64,000 nt of DNA, taken from contig NZ_BFAQ01000022.1 of assembly GCF_002933855.1 (NCBI RefSeq), forward strand, positions 62,001-126,000, written 5' to 3'. Position numbers and translations under genes: made by a program. The notes below the pieces were generated by a model. The model saw nothing but the letters and a program-made list of their open reading frames with translations. It was not told where the DNA came from and searched no databases. The DNA is from Vibrio penaeicida (GTDB lineage Bacteria > Pseudomonadota > Gammaproteobacteria > Enterobacterales > Vibrionaceae). Each line of letters starts with the position of its first letter. Position 1 is the stretch's first letter. Of this stretch, positions 1 through 8,609 are shown piece after piece.

Positions 1-2
1 AT

Positions 3-542
3 CAAATGATTATTCTCGATCGGATGTTACCCGCATTAGATGGCATGAAGGTTCTTGCAGCGATAAGAGCAACCGAAGTGAATGTGCCCGTTTTAATTTT
101 AAGTGCAATGGACAGCGTTGAAGACAGAGTTAGTGGCTTGCAAGCAGGCAGTGATGACTACTTAACGAAACCTTTTGCCCTCGCAGAATTGATTGCTCGT
201 ACTGATATCATCGTGCGTCGCCACAAACCCGTGACTCAGGTTCTTAGCTATTTGGAATATGAAGGTCTTAAATTGGACTTGAAAGCGCATCGGGTTACTT
301 TTCTTGATAACGAACTGCACTTGCAACCTAAAGAGTTTCAGTTACTTCAGTATTTCATGGAAAACGAAGAACAGGTCATTTCTAGAATGCGTTTGTTTGA
401 GGCGATCTGGCATTATCATTTTGATCCTAGAACTAACGTAATCGATGTGCACATTGCCAATCTTCGTAAAAAGCTAGACGAAGTTGGCGGAACAAATCTA
501 CTCCATACTGTTAGGGGAGCAGGTTATGTCCTTCGCTGTTGA
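3..542 (+). CDS. OmpR/PhoB-family response regulator (5' end missing)
   Basis: This is a DNA-binding response regulator whose first ~45-50 codons lie before the window. The reading frame is open from base 3. The visible part begins just before the phosphoacceptor Asp (ILD, codon at 18-20). The conserved receiver Lys is in LTKPFA. A winged-helix output domain fills the C-terminal ~100 residues, with LQPKEFQLL, NVIDVHIANLRKKL and RGAGYVL typical of PhoB/OmpR proteins. The stop overlaps the start of the kinase gene by 17 bp, so the two are translationally coupled and very likely a cognate pair. The promoter and the signal cannot be seen. Confidence 0.93.
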   Translation, partial: QMIILDRMLPALDGMKVLAAIRATEVNVPVLILSAMDSVEDRVSGLQAGSDDYLTKPFALAELIARTDIIVRRHKPVTQVLSYLEYEGLKLDLKAHRVTFLDNELHLQPKEFQLLQYFMENEEQVISRMRLFEAIWHYHFDPRTNVIDVHIANLRKKLDEVGGTNLLHTVRGAGYVLRC

Positions 543-1800
543 TCATGATCTTACACGTTCCTCAGTCTTTAAAATTTTACTCCTACTCGTAATATCCATT
601 GCTCTGCTCTACTCATTATTTGTCCATCAAGTATTTGTTCATTCAGAATCATTTCATCGACAACAATTAACAAAACAACTTCGTGATGAAATTCAGGAAT
701 TTGACGAAGCTAACCTCCGAGGTGTTGGCGAAGTCGAAAGATTGATTCTTAGAAAACGCGAATCTGAAAGTCCTTTCATCTATCACATCAATCGCATCTC
801 CATTCCACCCTCATACCCAGTTGTTCGGAAAAAAGTGACCCATAACCAAGTCATCCTTTTTGATGGACGTACGCTAGAAATAGGCATCAAACCCGAGCTG
901 TTGCAATCGTATCGCTCTCAAGTGGTTCCGATGATTGTTTCTGGCGTTTTAATACCCGTTACATTGATGTTTATCGGTGCCGCGACATTCGCCATCGTGA
1001 TATTACGCAAGCTGCATAGAGTCAATCACGCGATGAATCGCTTTCTCTGTGGTGAAAAAAAGGTGAAATTGCCCGTTTCGACCAGTGATGATGAATTCGA
1101 TATTTTGGCAATACATCTCAATTTTATGATAGAGCAGATGGAAAAGAATGAAGAGACTCTCAAAACTCTCTCAATTGGTATGGCACACGATATGCGAACG
1201 CCTATGGCTCGCTTAAAATTGAGACTCGAAGAGCTTTCCAACTCTGAAAATTTGGCAGAACCTGAACTTCATAAGTTAATGGCTTGCCAAGACGAGTTGG
1301 ATATGTTGCTCGCCCTTTTTAACAGTATGTTGGAGATTGCACGCTTAAACAGTGGGCAAATGGTTATCAGTGACGATGTCGTTGACTTGAGCAAAATTGC
1401 CCATGATGTGACTGAGTTTTTGATACCGCTCGCTGAACAAAAACAGCAAATAATGACCCTGCGACAAGATGGCCAATGCCAACTTATTGGTGATCGCTCT
1501 CTGATGTTCCGAGCACTATTTAACTTGGTAGAAAATGCGGTGAAGTACACTCCAGAGCATGGTCGGATCGAGGTGATTGTCGACAGTCTAGGTGTTGTTG
1601 TCAGTGATTCGGGAATAGGGATCTCTGATACCGATAAGCCTCATGTTTGCGAGCCTTTGTTTAGAGCAGATAAAAGCCGAAGTGAAATCGGAAATGGAAT
1701 AGGTTTAGCGCTCGTTGATGCAGTTGTCCGACAACATCAGGCACAGCTTCTATTTAAAGATAATCATCCAGGTTTGAGAGCTAGAATCTATATTAGTTAA
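526..1800 (+). CDS. membrane sensor histidine kinase, partner of the upstream regulator
   Basis: This is a 424-residue inner-membrane histidine kinase. I start it at ATG 526, which follows an AGGGGAGCAGG ribosome-binding region inside the end of the regulator gene. One membrane segment lies at about residues 14-35 and a second at about 135-157, enclosing a small periplasmic sensor of ~100 residues with no family I recognise. A HAMP-like linker follows. The H-box is MAHDMRTP with His about residue 221. The N-box is FNLVENAVKYTPE and the ATP-lid glycines are SDSGIGI and GNGIGLAL. The periplasmic domain is short, as in metal- or antimicrobial-sensing kinases of the PmrB/CusS type, but the stimulus is unknown. 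Confidence 0.92.
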   Translation: MSFAVDHDLTRSSVFKILLLLVISIALLYSLFVHQVFVHSESFHRQQLTKQLRDEIQEFDEANLRGVGEVERLILRKRESESPFIYHINRISIPPSYPVVRKKVTHNQVILFDGRTLEIGIKPELLQSYRSQVVPMIVSGVLIPVTLMFIGAATFAIVILRKLHRVNHAMNRFLCGEKKVKLPVSTSDDEFDILAIHLNFMIEQMEKNEETLKTLSIGMAHDMRTPMARLKLRLEELSNSENLAEPELHKLMACQDELDMLLALFNSMLEIARLNSGQMVISDDVVDLSKIAHDVTEFLIPLAEQKQQIMTLRQDGQCQLIGDRSLMFRALFNLVENAVKYTPEHGRIEVIVDSLGVVVSDSGIGISDTDKPHVCEPLFRADKSRSEIGNGIGLALVDAVVRQHQAQLLFKDNHPGLRARIYIS

Positions 1801-2137
1801 TTCTAATCTCCATATAAAAAATGTTGTTTAAAATTAAAATAAGTGGTATTTAGTACACCCATACGGAAAGAGCGAAAATCGGTCTTTAACTTATTGTTAT
1901 ATAAATGTTTGTTATAAATTCAAAGCAAACGTTTGGCTGCTTTTCTACGGTAAAAGGGGAAAGGTAATACGGGTCAAAAGTAACTCAATTTAATCATAGT
2001 CTTGAGGTGCTAATTTGACTCTGGTGACGTTGGTAAGCGGTACGCTTATATAGAATTTCGTTACCTCCGTTTAACAGGTTTCTGTGCGGGTATGTGATAT
2101 TAATTTTTAGAGTTTTTACTCTATATGTAGGTGAAGT
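1801..2137. other. intergenic region without a gene
   Basis: These 337 AT-rich bases lie between the kinase gene and the chemoreceptor gene. I see no convincing open reading frame, terminator hairpin, riboswitch core or FliA (sigma-28) promoter. The chemoreceptor leader near 2128-2137 carries an AGGTGA ribosome-binding site. Confidence 0.5.
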
Positions 2138-3781
2138 ATGAATTGGTTATCTAACCTCTCTTTAAGAATGAAAATGGCGTTACCTGTTACGGTAATGATT
2201 CTTTTATTCTCCTCAATCACGTTATACAACGTCCAATTGTTTGGTGCGCAAAGCCGAGCAAATGACACCTTGAATAACGATATTCAACCCGTATTGGAAA
2301 AACTTGAAGATGCCTATCGTGATCTCTACCAAGTGATCTCGGCGGCGCAGGGTTTGATGCTAGCCAATGGTGATCAGGAAGAAATTAAAAAGCAAAAGTT
2401 CGAGTTCGAAGATAATGCCTATAAAGCGCTACCTCGTTTAAAAAGCCTCTATAGCTTAGTAGATGGAGAAATATTGCCATCTAGCTCGAAAGCAAGCATT
2501 GATCAGCTCATCAAAGCAACAGAGAGCTGGATTGGTAAATACGAGACTATGTTTGCTGACCCACAGCAAGCTCAAGCGCTGTTTAGCCAAAACCAAGCTG
2601 GTTTAATGAGTGATTTTGCGATTATGCGCAAGGAGCTTAAATCGGTTCGTAAAACGATTGAAAGTGTGCAAGCAGACCTTCGAACAGAAGCCAATGAGGC
2701 GGCAAGCAGTTCGGAACTGGCACTTGAAGTGGGCAGTGGATTAGCGATTCTGATTGGTGCTTTCTTAACTTGGCTGCTATCGGGTTGGATTATTGCACCG
2801 ATTCGCCGGTTGAATGAAAACATGGCGGAAATTGCATCGGGTGAAGGTGATTTAACTAAACGCGTGGAAGTTGAGTCTTCTGATGAAATAGGGGAGCTAG
2901 GTCGAAATTTCAATACGTTTGTTCAATCTTTACAATCCACTATTGGTGAAGTTGTTGATGCCACTCATCACGTGCGCAACGAGATGAATCAATTTAATCA
3001 AATCACTGGAAATGTGGTTACGGGCGTGACTTCCCAACAACAAGAAAGCGAAATGGTCGCCGCAGCAATTAATGAAATGCGAGCCACAAGCGAAAGTGTA
3101 AGCCAGAACGCTCAAGAAGCGGCGAGTGCAAGTGAAGCCGGACATTCGGAAGTTCAGCAAGCAGCAGGTGTTCTTACGCAAACCGTTGCATCTATTCAAG
3201 GGCTGGCAAACGAACTTGAACACGCAGGTACAGTGATACATACGCTTGATTCAGATGTGTCTAACATCGCCTCTATTCTGGATGTTATTCGTGGCATTGC
3301 CGAGCAAACAAACTTACTGGCACTCAACGCTGCGATTGAAGCGGCACGAGCGGGTGAGCAAGGGCGTGGCTTCGCAGTTGTTGCTGATGAAGTTCGTGCA
3401 TTGGCTAGCAAAACTCAAGATAGCACTGGTGAAATTCAGGTTATGATCGAGAAATTGCAGGCAGGTGCAAAAGAGGCGGTAACCGCAATGGAGTCTAGCC
3501 AACAAGGTGGTGAGCGCACCATTGAGAAGGCGAATACAGCATCGAATTCTTTGAATGAAATCAGTCGTTCAATTTCAATCATCAATGAAATGAACTCTCA
3601 GATTGCAACGGCAGCATTTGAGCAAACGACGGTTAGTGAAGATGTGAACAGCAATATTCAGCGAATTGCTGATAACAGCCAGCAGATCGTTCATGTGGTG
3701 GAAGATGCCAATGATTCTTCTAAGAACTTAGCTATTCAATGTGAGCGCTTAGATAACCTTGTGGGACGTTTTAAAGTATAA
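2138..3781 (+). CDS. methyl-accepting chemotaxis protein
   Basis: This 547-residue chemoreceptor detects a ligand in the periplasm and controls CheA through CheW/CheV. Membrane segments are at about residues 12-32 and 195-217, enclosing a helical four-helix-bundle-like sensor of ~160 residues. A HAMP domain follows ([20 protein letters not shown]), then the methylation helices and the signalling tip with [20 protein letters not shown] and [12 protein letters not shown]. There is no C-terminal NWETF-like CheR/CheB tether. It is transcribed alone, with a strong terminator at 3833. The ligand cannot be told from sequence. CheV is encoded convergently just downstream. Confidence 0.96.
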   Translation: MNWLSNLSLRMKMALPVTVMILLFSSITLYNVQLFGAQSRANDTLNNDIQPVLEKLEDAYRDLYQVISAAQGLMLANGDQEEIKKQKFEFEDNAYKALPRLKSLYSLVDGEILPSSSKASIDQLIKATESWIGKYETMFADPQQAQALFSQNQAGLMSDFAIMRKELKSVRKTIESVQADLRTEANEAASSSELALEVGSGLAILIGAFLTWLLSGWIIAPIRRLNENMAEIASGEGDLTKRVEVESSDEIGELGRNFNTFVQSLQSTIGEVVDATHHVRNEMNQFNQITGNVVTGVTSQQQESEMVAAAINEMRATSESVSQNAQEAASASEAGHSEVQQAAGVLTQTVASIQGLANELEHAGTVIHTLDSDVSNIASILDVIRGIAEQTNLLALNAAIEAARAGEQGRGFAVVADEVRALASKTQDSTGEIQVMIEKLQAGAKEAVTAMESSQQGGERTIEKANTASNSLNEISRSISIINEMNSQIATAAFEQTTVSEDVNSNIQRIADNSQQIVHVVEDANDSSKNLAIQCERLDNLVGRFKV

Positions 3782-3832
3782 GCTTGTTAGTTTCTTAAGT
3801 ACTTTCTCTTAAAGACTTAAAGTTAAAAAAGT

Positions 3833-3863
3833 AAAGCCCTAAGTGATATCACTTAGGGCTTTT
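3833..3863 (+). terminator. Rho-independent terminator of the chemoreceptor gene
   Basis: A perfect 14-bp-arm palindrome (AAGCCCTAAGTGAT and its complement) ends in a short T run, 50 bp after the stop codon at 3781. Confidence 0.85.
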
Positions 3864-3928
3864 GACGTTTTATAGGCTTCATTGTTCAGATGTTTGGAAA
3901 GATTAATTAGGTGCTTGTTTGAATAAAA

Positions 3929-3951
3929 AAAGCTGCTTTATAAGCAGCTTT
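3929..3951 (-). terminator. Rho-independent terminator of cheV
   Basis: The hairpin AAAGCTGCTT/AAGCAGCTTT is followed on the minus strand by seven T residues. It lies just after the cheV stop and forms a tail-to-tail pair with the terminator at 3833. Confidence 0.85.
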
Positions 3952-3972
3952 AGTCAATCGATGAAATGTTCG

Positions 3973-4950
3973 TTATACGAAGATGTATTGGTCCATCATT
4001 GTGATCATACGGCCAATTTCAGGTTTGGTTATCGTATCGTTTGCACCTAGCTGTAATGCTTTCTCACGGTTGTCATCACTCATTAAAGAGGAAAACATAA
4101 CAATTGGCATCGCGCTGTATGTATCATTGTCTCGTAGCCTTTTAAGCAGGTGCATACCATCCATACGAGGCATTTCTACATCGGTAACAACAGCATCAAC
4201 AAATTCGCTAACGGGGACGTCTTCTTTTTTAGATAACGCTTCGAACTCCGTCAGTTTATCCAGAGCTTCCCCTCCGTCTTTACAGGTAATTATATTGTAC
4301 CCTGCGGAGCGGAGTGTATTTTCAATTAGGCTACGGATAAACGCGGAATCATCAACAACCATAACCGTGCGAGCTTGACGCTTGGTAACCATTCTCTGGT
4401 TTAGATCAACACTCTTATCTATAGTGACATCGTATTTTTCCATACTCAGTTCTGGGTTGATATCAGCGATGATTTTCTCGAAATCCAAAATCATGATCAA
4501 GTTGCCTTCTTGTCGAACAACGGCAACAACACAATCATTTTCGCCTGCTTCTAAGAACTGACTTGGTGATTCAACATCTTCCCAGGAAATTCGATGAATT
4601 CGGCTTATGCTGTCGATCAAAAAACCGTTAGTCATTCGGTTAAAGTCCGTAACAATGACAAATTTGCGTTCGAGATCGGGTTTCGTTGGTACGCCTAACC
4701 ACCCTGCTAAATCAACCAAAGGCGTTAGCTTTTCTCGAGAAGAAAACACACCAACCATATGAGGCTGAGCATTAGGGTAATCCGTTGTCTCTGGAACCTG
4801 AATTACTTCGCGAACTTTCGCAACGTTAATACCGTAATAGCAGGTTTTAGTTGTACCGTCTGGAAGTTGTTTCTGTAGATGAAATTCTATAATTTCAAGC
4901 TCATTTGTACCACTTTCGGTTAAAACCGTACTGTTAAGGTTGTTACTCAT
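3973..4950 (-). CDS. cheV: chemotaxis coupling protein CheV
   Basis: CheV couples chemoreceptors to the CheA kinase and carries a phosphorylatable receiver domain that tunes adaptation. Residues ~15-165 form the CheW-like domain (CYYGINVAKVREVIQVPE, GVFSSREKLTPLVDLAGWLG). Residues ~195-320 form the receiver, with acidic residues in VVDDS, the acceptor Asp in VVTDVEMPRMDG and Lys in TKPE. I use the ATG at 4950 (MSNN). A second in-frame ATG three codons upstream is possible; neither has a strong ribosome-binding site. It is a single gene ending at its own terminator, next to a chemoreceptor gene, which fits its role. Vibrios usually have several cheV copies. Confidence 0.94.
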   Translation of the reverse strand: MSNNLNSTVLTESGTNELEIIEFHLQKQLPDGTTKTCYYGINVAKVREVIQVPETTDYPNAQPHMVGVFSSREKLTPLVDLAGWLGVPTKPDLERKFVIVTDFNRMTNGFLIDSISRIHRISWEDVESPSQFLEAGENDCVVAVVRQEGNLIMILDFEKIIADINPELSMEKYDVTIDKSVDLNQRMVTKRQARTVMVVDDSAFIRSLIENTLRSAGYNIITCKDGGEALDKLTEFEALSKKEDVPVSEFVDAVVTDVEMPRMDGMHLLKRLRDNDTYSAMPIVMFSSLMSDDNREKALQLGANDTITKPEIGRMITMMDQYIFV

Positions 4951-5279
4951 AGATACCACATTTCAAGTTATGACTGACAGGCAGTTATTGATGTTTATTT
5001 TAGTATATACCCAAGTAACCTCAAGGTGCTAGATTCCACGAGATTTGCTAGGAAATGTACCTAGCGACATCAGAAAGCAGTGTTGGCAATAATTCCTTGG
5101 GTTAAATCTTTTCCTAGAGTTAAGACTTTGCGAAGCCCAGTAATACACTGACATTATAGTTAATACTTAGGAAATGAGAAATTTACTATATAGGTCGCCA
5201 TGCATTGTTACTGGGAACAATTTTATCGATACCTTCAGGTTTATCGGCAGACACCGGCTTCGCTTTAATGACTTTCTCA
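4951..5279. other. intergenic region with a Vibrio-type short repeat and a possible coding remnant
   Basis: No complete gene is visible. It contains the repeat at 5006-5029, the imperfect sequence following it to about 5110, and at 5186-5281 a minus-strand stretch that reads as a plausible protein tail directly after the GGDEF-EAL stop codon (see findings). Confidence 0.5.
5006..5029 (+). repeat. short interspersed repeat, copy A (TATACCCAAGTAACCTCAAG)
   Basis: The motif recurs in four other places of this window: 16048-16082, 55993-56016 (inverted, two mismatches), 56061-56074 and 60166-60176. All copies are intergenic. This is the behaviour of a small non-coding interspersed element. Confidence 0.6.
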
Positions 5280-7289
5280 TTAATTTAACGACCGTTTTAG
5301 CTCCATATTTTTGCGTTGTGATACGTAGTCCATTAATTGACTGATTGGGAGCGCTCTGGAGTAGCGAAAGCCTTGTCCAATTGTTACCCCAAGCCGTTGC
5401 AATGTACGTTCTTCTTCCTCTGTTTCAATCCCTTCAGCGATAGCTTGCATACCTAATGTTTGGCACAAGAAATTGATGACTTTAATGATTTGAATCGATT
5501 CTTCTCTCTTGTCTAAATCCATAACAAATTTTCGGTCGATTTTTATTTCATCAAAACCGTAGCTGAGTAAGTATTCCAGCGAAGAAAAGCCAGTACCAAA
5601 ATCATCCAAAGAAAATCTCACCCCACTTGCTCTAAGGTGTTGAAGGTTGTCATTCACTTCTTTTTGCTGCTGCACTTTTGCTAATTCGGTCAATTCCAAA
5701 ACAAGTTTGTTTAGCGGAAAATTGTAGCGGCTCGCTAATGACAGCAATTTTTGAGAAAAGTGAACCTTGCTTAACGAAAGAGGAGAAATATTAATAGAAA
5801 GCGTGAAACTGTTTGGGCAAGTGTGGATCGAGTGCTGCCAATCTTTAAAGACTTTTTCGATAATCGCTAACGTAAGCGCATGCATGGTTCCTGTTTTTTC
5901 TGCTCGGGTTATGACTTCCCAAGGAGAAGATTGATCGTTTTCTTCTAGCCGGAGCAGCGATTCGGCACCAAAGATGTCAAATGTTGTAAGGTGCATCTGA
6001 GGCTGGTAGTGCATGTGGAATTTTTGGGTGGCAATAAGCTCTTCGATAAAAGAATCAATGTATATCGTGTGCTTAAGAGCACTTTCGAATTGCTCATGGT
6101 ATTCACAGTAATCCAGCTTGAGCTCTGTGGCTTCAAGTAGAGCAATTTCCGCACAATGTATGAGAAGCTCCGCTTCTGATGCGTCCTCGGGATGCCTAGA
6201 TATACCGATGTTAATGCTAACATCTAAAGGGGTGAGGCTGTCTTGTATACTTGTGAAGATTGACTTGCTATCCGAAGGCTCAAAAGCAGGAAGAAATAGA
6301 AAGAAGTCATCGCCTCCCAATCGGCATACCGACGCGTTTGCCGGGCTGTGTTGAGTAAGAGCAAGGCTGGTCCTCTTGAGAATGTCATCACCGTGCTGTT
6401 GCCCGTATTTAAGGTTTATCGAAGAAAAGTTGAGGATATTGATCCTGACAAGGGTTCCGTAGGTACCGAGCTTTTCTAGCGTCTTATTCATATTTTCTAA
6501 AAAGGCTTGGCGGTTAAGGTTACCCGTTAACGGATCTTTTTGTGCCAAAGTCGTTAATAACTCGTTGTTTTTGTTTATGGCCTCTATATATCGAGCAGCA
6601 TGGAGCGAGGAAAGGTTGTAAGCATCCACTAGATCGGAAATTTCATCTCGCTCTTTTTGGGGATAGTCTTCAATTTTTGTTAAGTGCTCGTATTCGTTTT
6701 GCTCTCTTTGAAGGTTAAATTGAGAAGAGAGATGTTTAAGTCGATGCGCGACTGTTTTATGGAATGAGCGCCTAACTATAATGAGTATCGACAGAGATAT
6801 CAGAAGGAGTGAAGCAAGGAAGATAGAAATGGATAGCGCAAAGAAGTTCAGCAAGTACTCAGGGTTTACATAAGCCTCTATATGGCCCACGCTCATTTCC
6901 TCGCCATAGGTATTGACGTAGTTTAGTGGAAATTTGTGTTCCCATTCGTTCCATATTAGCTCTTTTGTTGGGACGTCAAGCTCGCGAGTTTGAGCGAGCA
7001 TTTCACCTTCAGACCAAATAGAAAAATGCAGAAAAAGATGGTCGTTGTCGAAAGTAGCGGTGATAGCAGAAAGCTGTTCAAAATCGAAGTTGTAAATAGC
7101 AGAAGCAGTAGAGCGCTCAACTGAATTAACGCGTGAGTACGCGTTTTTTTTCATCTCAGTTAGCGATAAGTAGTAACTGGTGACAGAAAGCATGAGCAAT
7201 GCTGCCAACGTAAGCCAAAGAAGAGGTTTCTTAACTTGTGTTGCAACTTTACTGGCTATGGATACAAATTCTTTTCGCATAGACCTCAT
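5280..7289 (-). CDS. membrane GGDEF-EAL protein, predicted c-di-GMP phosphodiesterase
   Basis: This 669-residue inner-membrane protein carries both c-di-GMP synthesis and degradation domains. Membrane segments are at ~22-44 and ~148-172, enclosing a ~100-residue periplasmic sensor. A HAMP-like stretch precedes the GGDEF domain (~250-400). Its signature is GGDDF (residues 325-329), with Asp in place of the fourth-position Glu, so cyclase activity is doubtful. The EAL domain (~410-655) has ESL (443-445), Asn in NIS, LELTE, DDFGTG, KID and EGIET, all expected metal and catalytic positions, so phosphodiesterase activity is likely. The C-terminus may be truncated by a 4-bp duplication (see findings). 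The start is MRSM or MRKEF three codons later. Confidence 0.92.
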   Translation of the reverse strand: MRSMRKEFVSIASKVATQVKKPLLWLTLAALLMLSVTSYYLSLTEMKKNAYSRVNSVERSTASAIYNFDFEQLSAITATFDNDHLFLHFSIWSEGEMLAQTRELDVPTKELIWNEWEHKFPLNYVNTYGEEMSVGHIEAYVNPEYLLNFFALSISIFLASLLLISLSILIIVRRSFHKTVAHRLKHLSSQFNLQREQNEYEHLTKIEDYPQKERDEISDLVDAYNLSSLHAARYIEAINKNNELLTTLAQKDPLTGNLNRQAFLENMNKTLEKLGTYGTLVRINILNFSSINLKYGQQHGDDILKRTSLALTQHSPANASVCRLGGDDFFLFLPAFEPSDSKSIFTSIQDSLTPLDVSINIGISRHPEDASEAELLIHCAEIALLEATELKLDYCEYHEQFESALKHTIYIDSFIEELIATQKFHMHYQPQMHLTTFDIFGAESLLRLEENDQSSPWEVITRAEKTGTMHALTLAIIEKVFKDWQHSIHTCPNSFTLSINISPLSLSKVHFSQKLLSLASRYNFPLNKLVLELTELAKVQQQKEVNDNLQHLRASGVRFSLDDFGTGFSSLEYLLSYGFDEIKIDRKFVMDLDKREESIQIIKVINFLCQTLGMQAIAEGIETEEEERTLQRLGVTIGQGFRYSRALPISQLMDYVSQRKNMELKRSLN

Positions 7290-8066
7290 GTCCGTGGATA
7301 ATCCCTTACATCACTTCCAGCTATTTCAGGAAGTTACGTTGACTTGTCATTATGCTAGCGTGTTATAGGTTCCAAGCTAACCAAAAAGTCCTCACACCTT
7401 TGTTTTTTTGTTCGAATCGTCAATAGTGATACACCTATATTGATGCTTTAGTATAAAAAACATAAAGATGGCGCACCAATATGCATATCCGTATTGTTCG
7501 TTTACGCTAGAGTGATAACTTAGTAACTTAATTATCACTAAGGTTTAGAGGATCTCTTTCGACCACAAAATTGATTTCATTAGCAGGGCGAGAGAAAGCT
7601 GGAACAAAGTTCAAATTTTCTTACGCCTAGTCATATCGTTAATCTTTATGAGCGCTATTAAAAAGTGTAATAGATTTTAATGAGTTAACTCGATTTTTTT
7701 TAAGTGAATGTTTATTAAGTGAGTTATTGTCTTGAAGCCTTGAGATGAGCGCGTTAAAGGGCGCTAGATACCCTTAAGCAAGGTATTGATATGGAAGTAA
7801 TGTTGCTCATTATGAAAGTAGAGTATTTTTGAGTGCGGTCTCACGATTTATCTAGAACGGAAACGTATTAATAGTGAGATAGGTGGCACCTATTAATAAA
7901 ATAGTTGAATTCCATTTAGTAAATACAAGAAATTGGACGACACTTGAACTATACCCGCACAAAAAGAGCAGTTTAACGTCTCGTAGTGGTGGGTGGAGAT
8001 ACATTTGGATTTTAAGAGCAAATGTTACCTAGGTTAACTGCGCTTAGGGACATATAAGGAGCGAAG
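7290..8066. other. 777-bp intergenic region, no gene recognised
   Basis: This is the longest gene-free stretch in the window. It is AT-rich and divergently flanked by the GGDEF-EAL and CBS genes. I found no long reading frame, no Qrr-like sRNA core and no riboswitch consensus. It holds the 15-bp perfect palindrome at 7879-7893. The last 20 bases carry the CBS gene's ribosome-binding site (AAGGAG). Confidence 0.5.
7879..7893. repeat. perfect short palindrome ATAGGTG-G-CACCTAT
   Basis: Seven-base arms surround one central base, ~175 bp upstream of the CBS gene. The form suits a dimeric regulator site, but I cannot assign a regulator. Confidence 0.35.
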
Positions 8067-8486
8067 ATGGAATCATTAAAAGTGAAAGATTACATGGTGC
8101 ACCATGCAGTTACCTTTTCTAAGGACATGTCTTTGACCGCAGCACTCGATAAGGTAATGAGCTCAAAGCATATGGGCGGCCCCGTTATTGATGAGCGAAA
8201 ACAGGTCATCGGATTCCTTTCTGAACAAGATTTGCTCGATAAGCTCGTAAAGGTTAGTTACTACTGCCAAGATACACATATAGTCGGAGATTGCATGAGT
8301 TCAGATGTGCTTACGGTGACACCTGAAATGTCCGTAATTGAACTGGCTGATATGATGAAAGTTGGAAAACCCAAAGTTTATCCGGTTGTTAATGTTGATG
8401 GAAAATTCCTAGGGATCATTACACGAACCGAAGTGCTTAAAGCCATTGGAGTTAACTTAAAAGATTGTTTCCAACATCCGGTTTAA
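8067..8486 (+). CDS. stand-alone CBS-pair protein
   Basis: This 139-residue soluble protein consists of two CBS motifs (about residues 8-63 and 75-132) and no other domain. Such Bateman modules bind adenine nucleotides (AMP, ATP, SAM) and regulate a partner. Recognisable pieces are the KDYMVHH start, GGPVIDERKQVIGFLSEQDLL in the first half and YPVVNVDGKFLGIITRTEVL in the second. An AAGGAG ribosome-binding site lies 7 bases before the ATG. It is monocistronic, with a terminator at 8546. No partner enzyme is adjacent, so its role is unknown. Confidence 0.9.
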   Translation: MESLKVKDYMVHHAVTFSKDMSLTAALDKVMSSKHMGGPVIDERKQVIGFLSEQDLLDKLVKVSYYCQDTHIVGDCMSSDVLTVTPEMSVIELADMMKVGKPKVYPVVNVDGKFLGIITRTEVLKAIGVNLKDCFQHPV

Positions 8487-8545
8487 TCTATTCCGTGTGT
8501 GTGAGCTATCCCGTGAGTGAAACCTCGATAATGAAGTAAATTATT

Positions 8546-8568
8546 AAGGCGCATGTTGCGCCTTTTTT
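8546..8568 (+). terminator. Rho-independent terminator of the CBS gene
   Basis: The hairpin AAGGCGCA/TGCGCCTT is followed by six T residues. Confidence 0.85.
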
Positions 8569-8609
8569 GTTATTGTTTCCTACCGAGAATAAATAATAAA
8601 GGTGTCAAT

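Noticed and set aside
1921..1933. 13-base match CAAAGCAAACGTT also at 21443-21455
   Set aside because: Matches of this length are expected by chance within 64 kb, and the flanks do not align.
1910..2060. possible c-di-GMP (GEMM) riboswitch before the chemoreceptor gene
   Set aside because: The purine-rich stretch does not contain the conserved GEMM core or tetraloop-receptor pairing.
7934..7948. possible sigma-54 promoter (TGG...TTG) upstream of the CBS gene
   Set aside because: Spacing between the elements is one base short and the downstream element lacks the GC dinucleotide.
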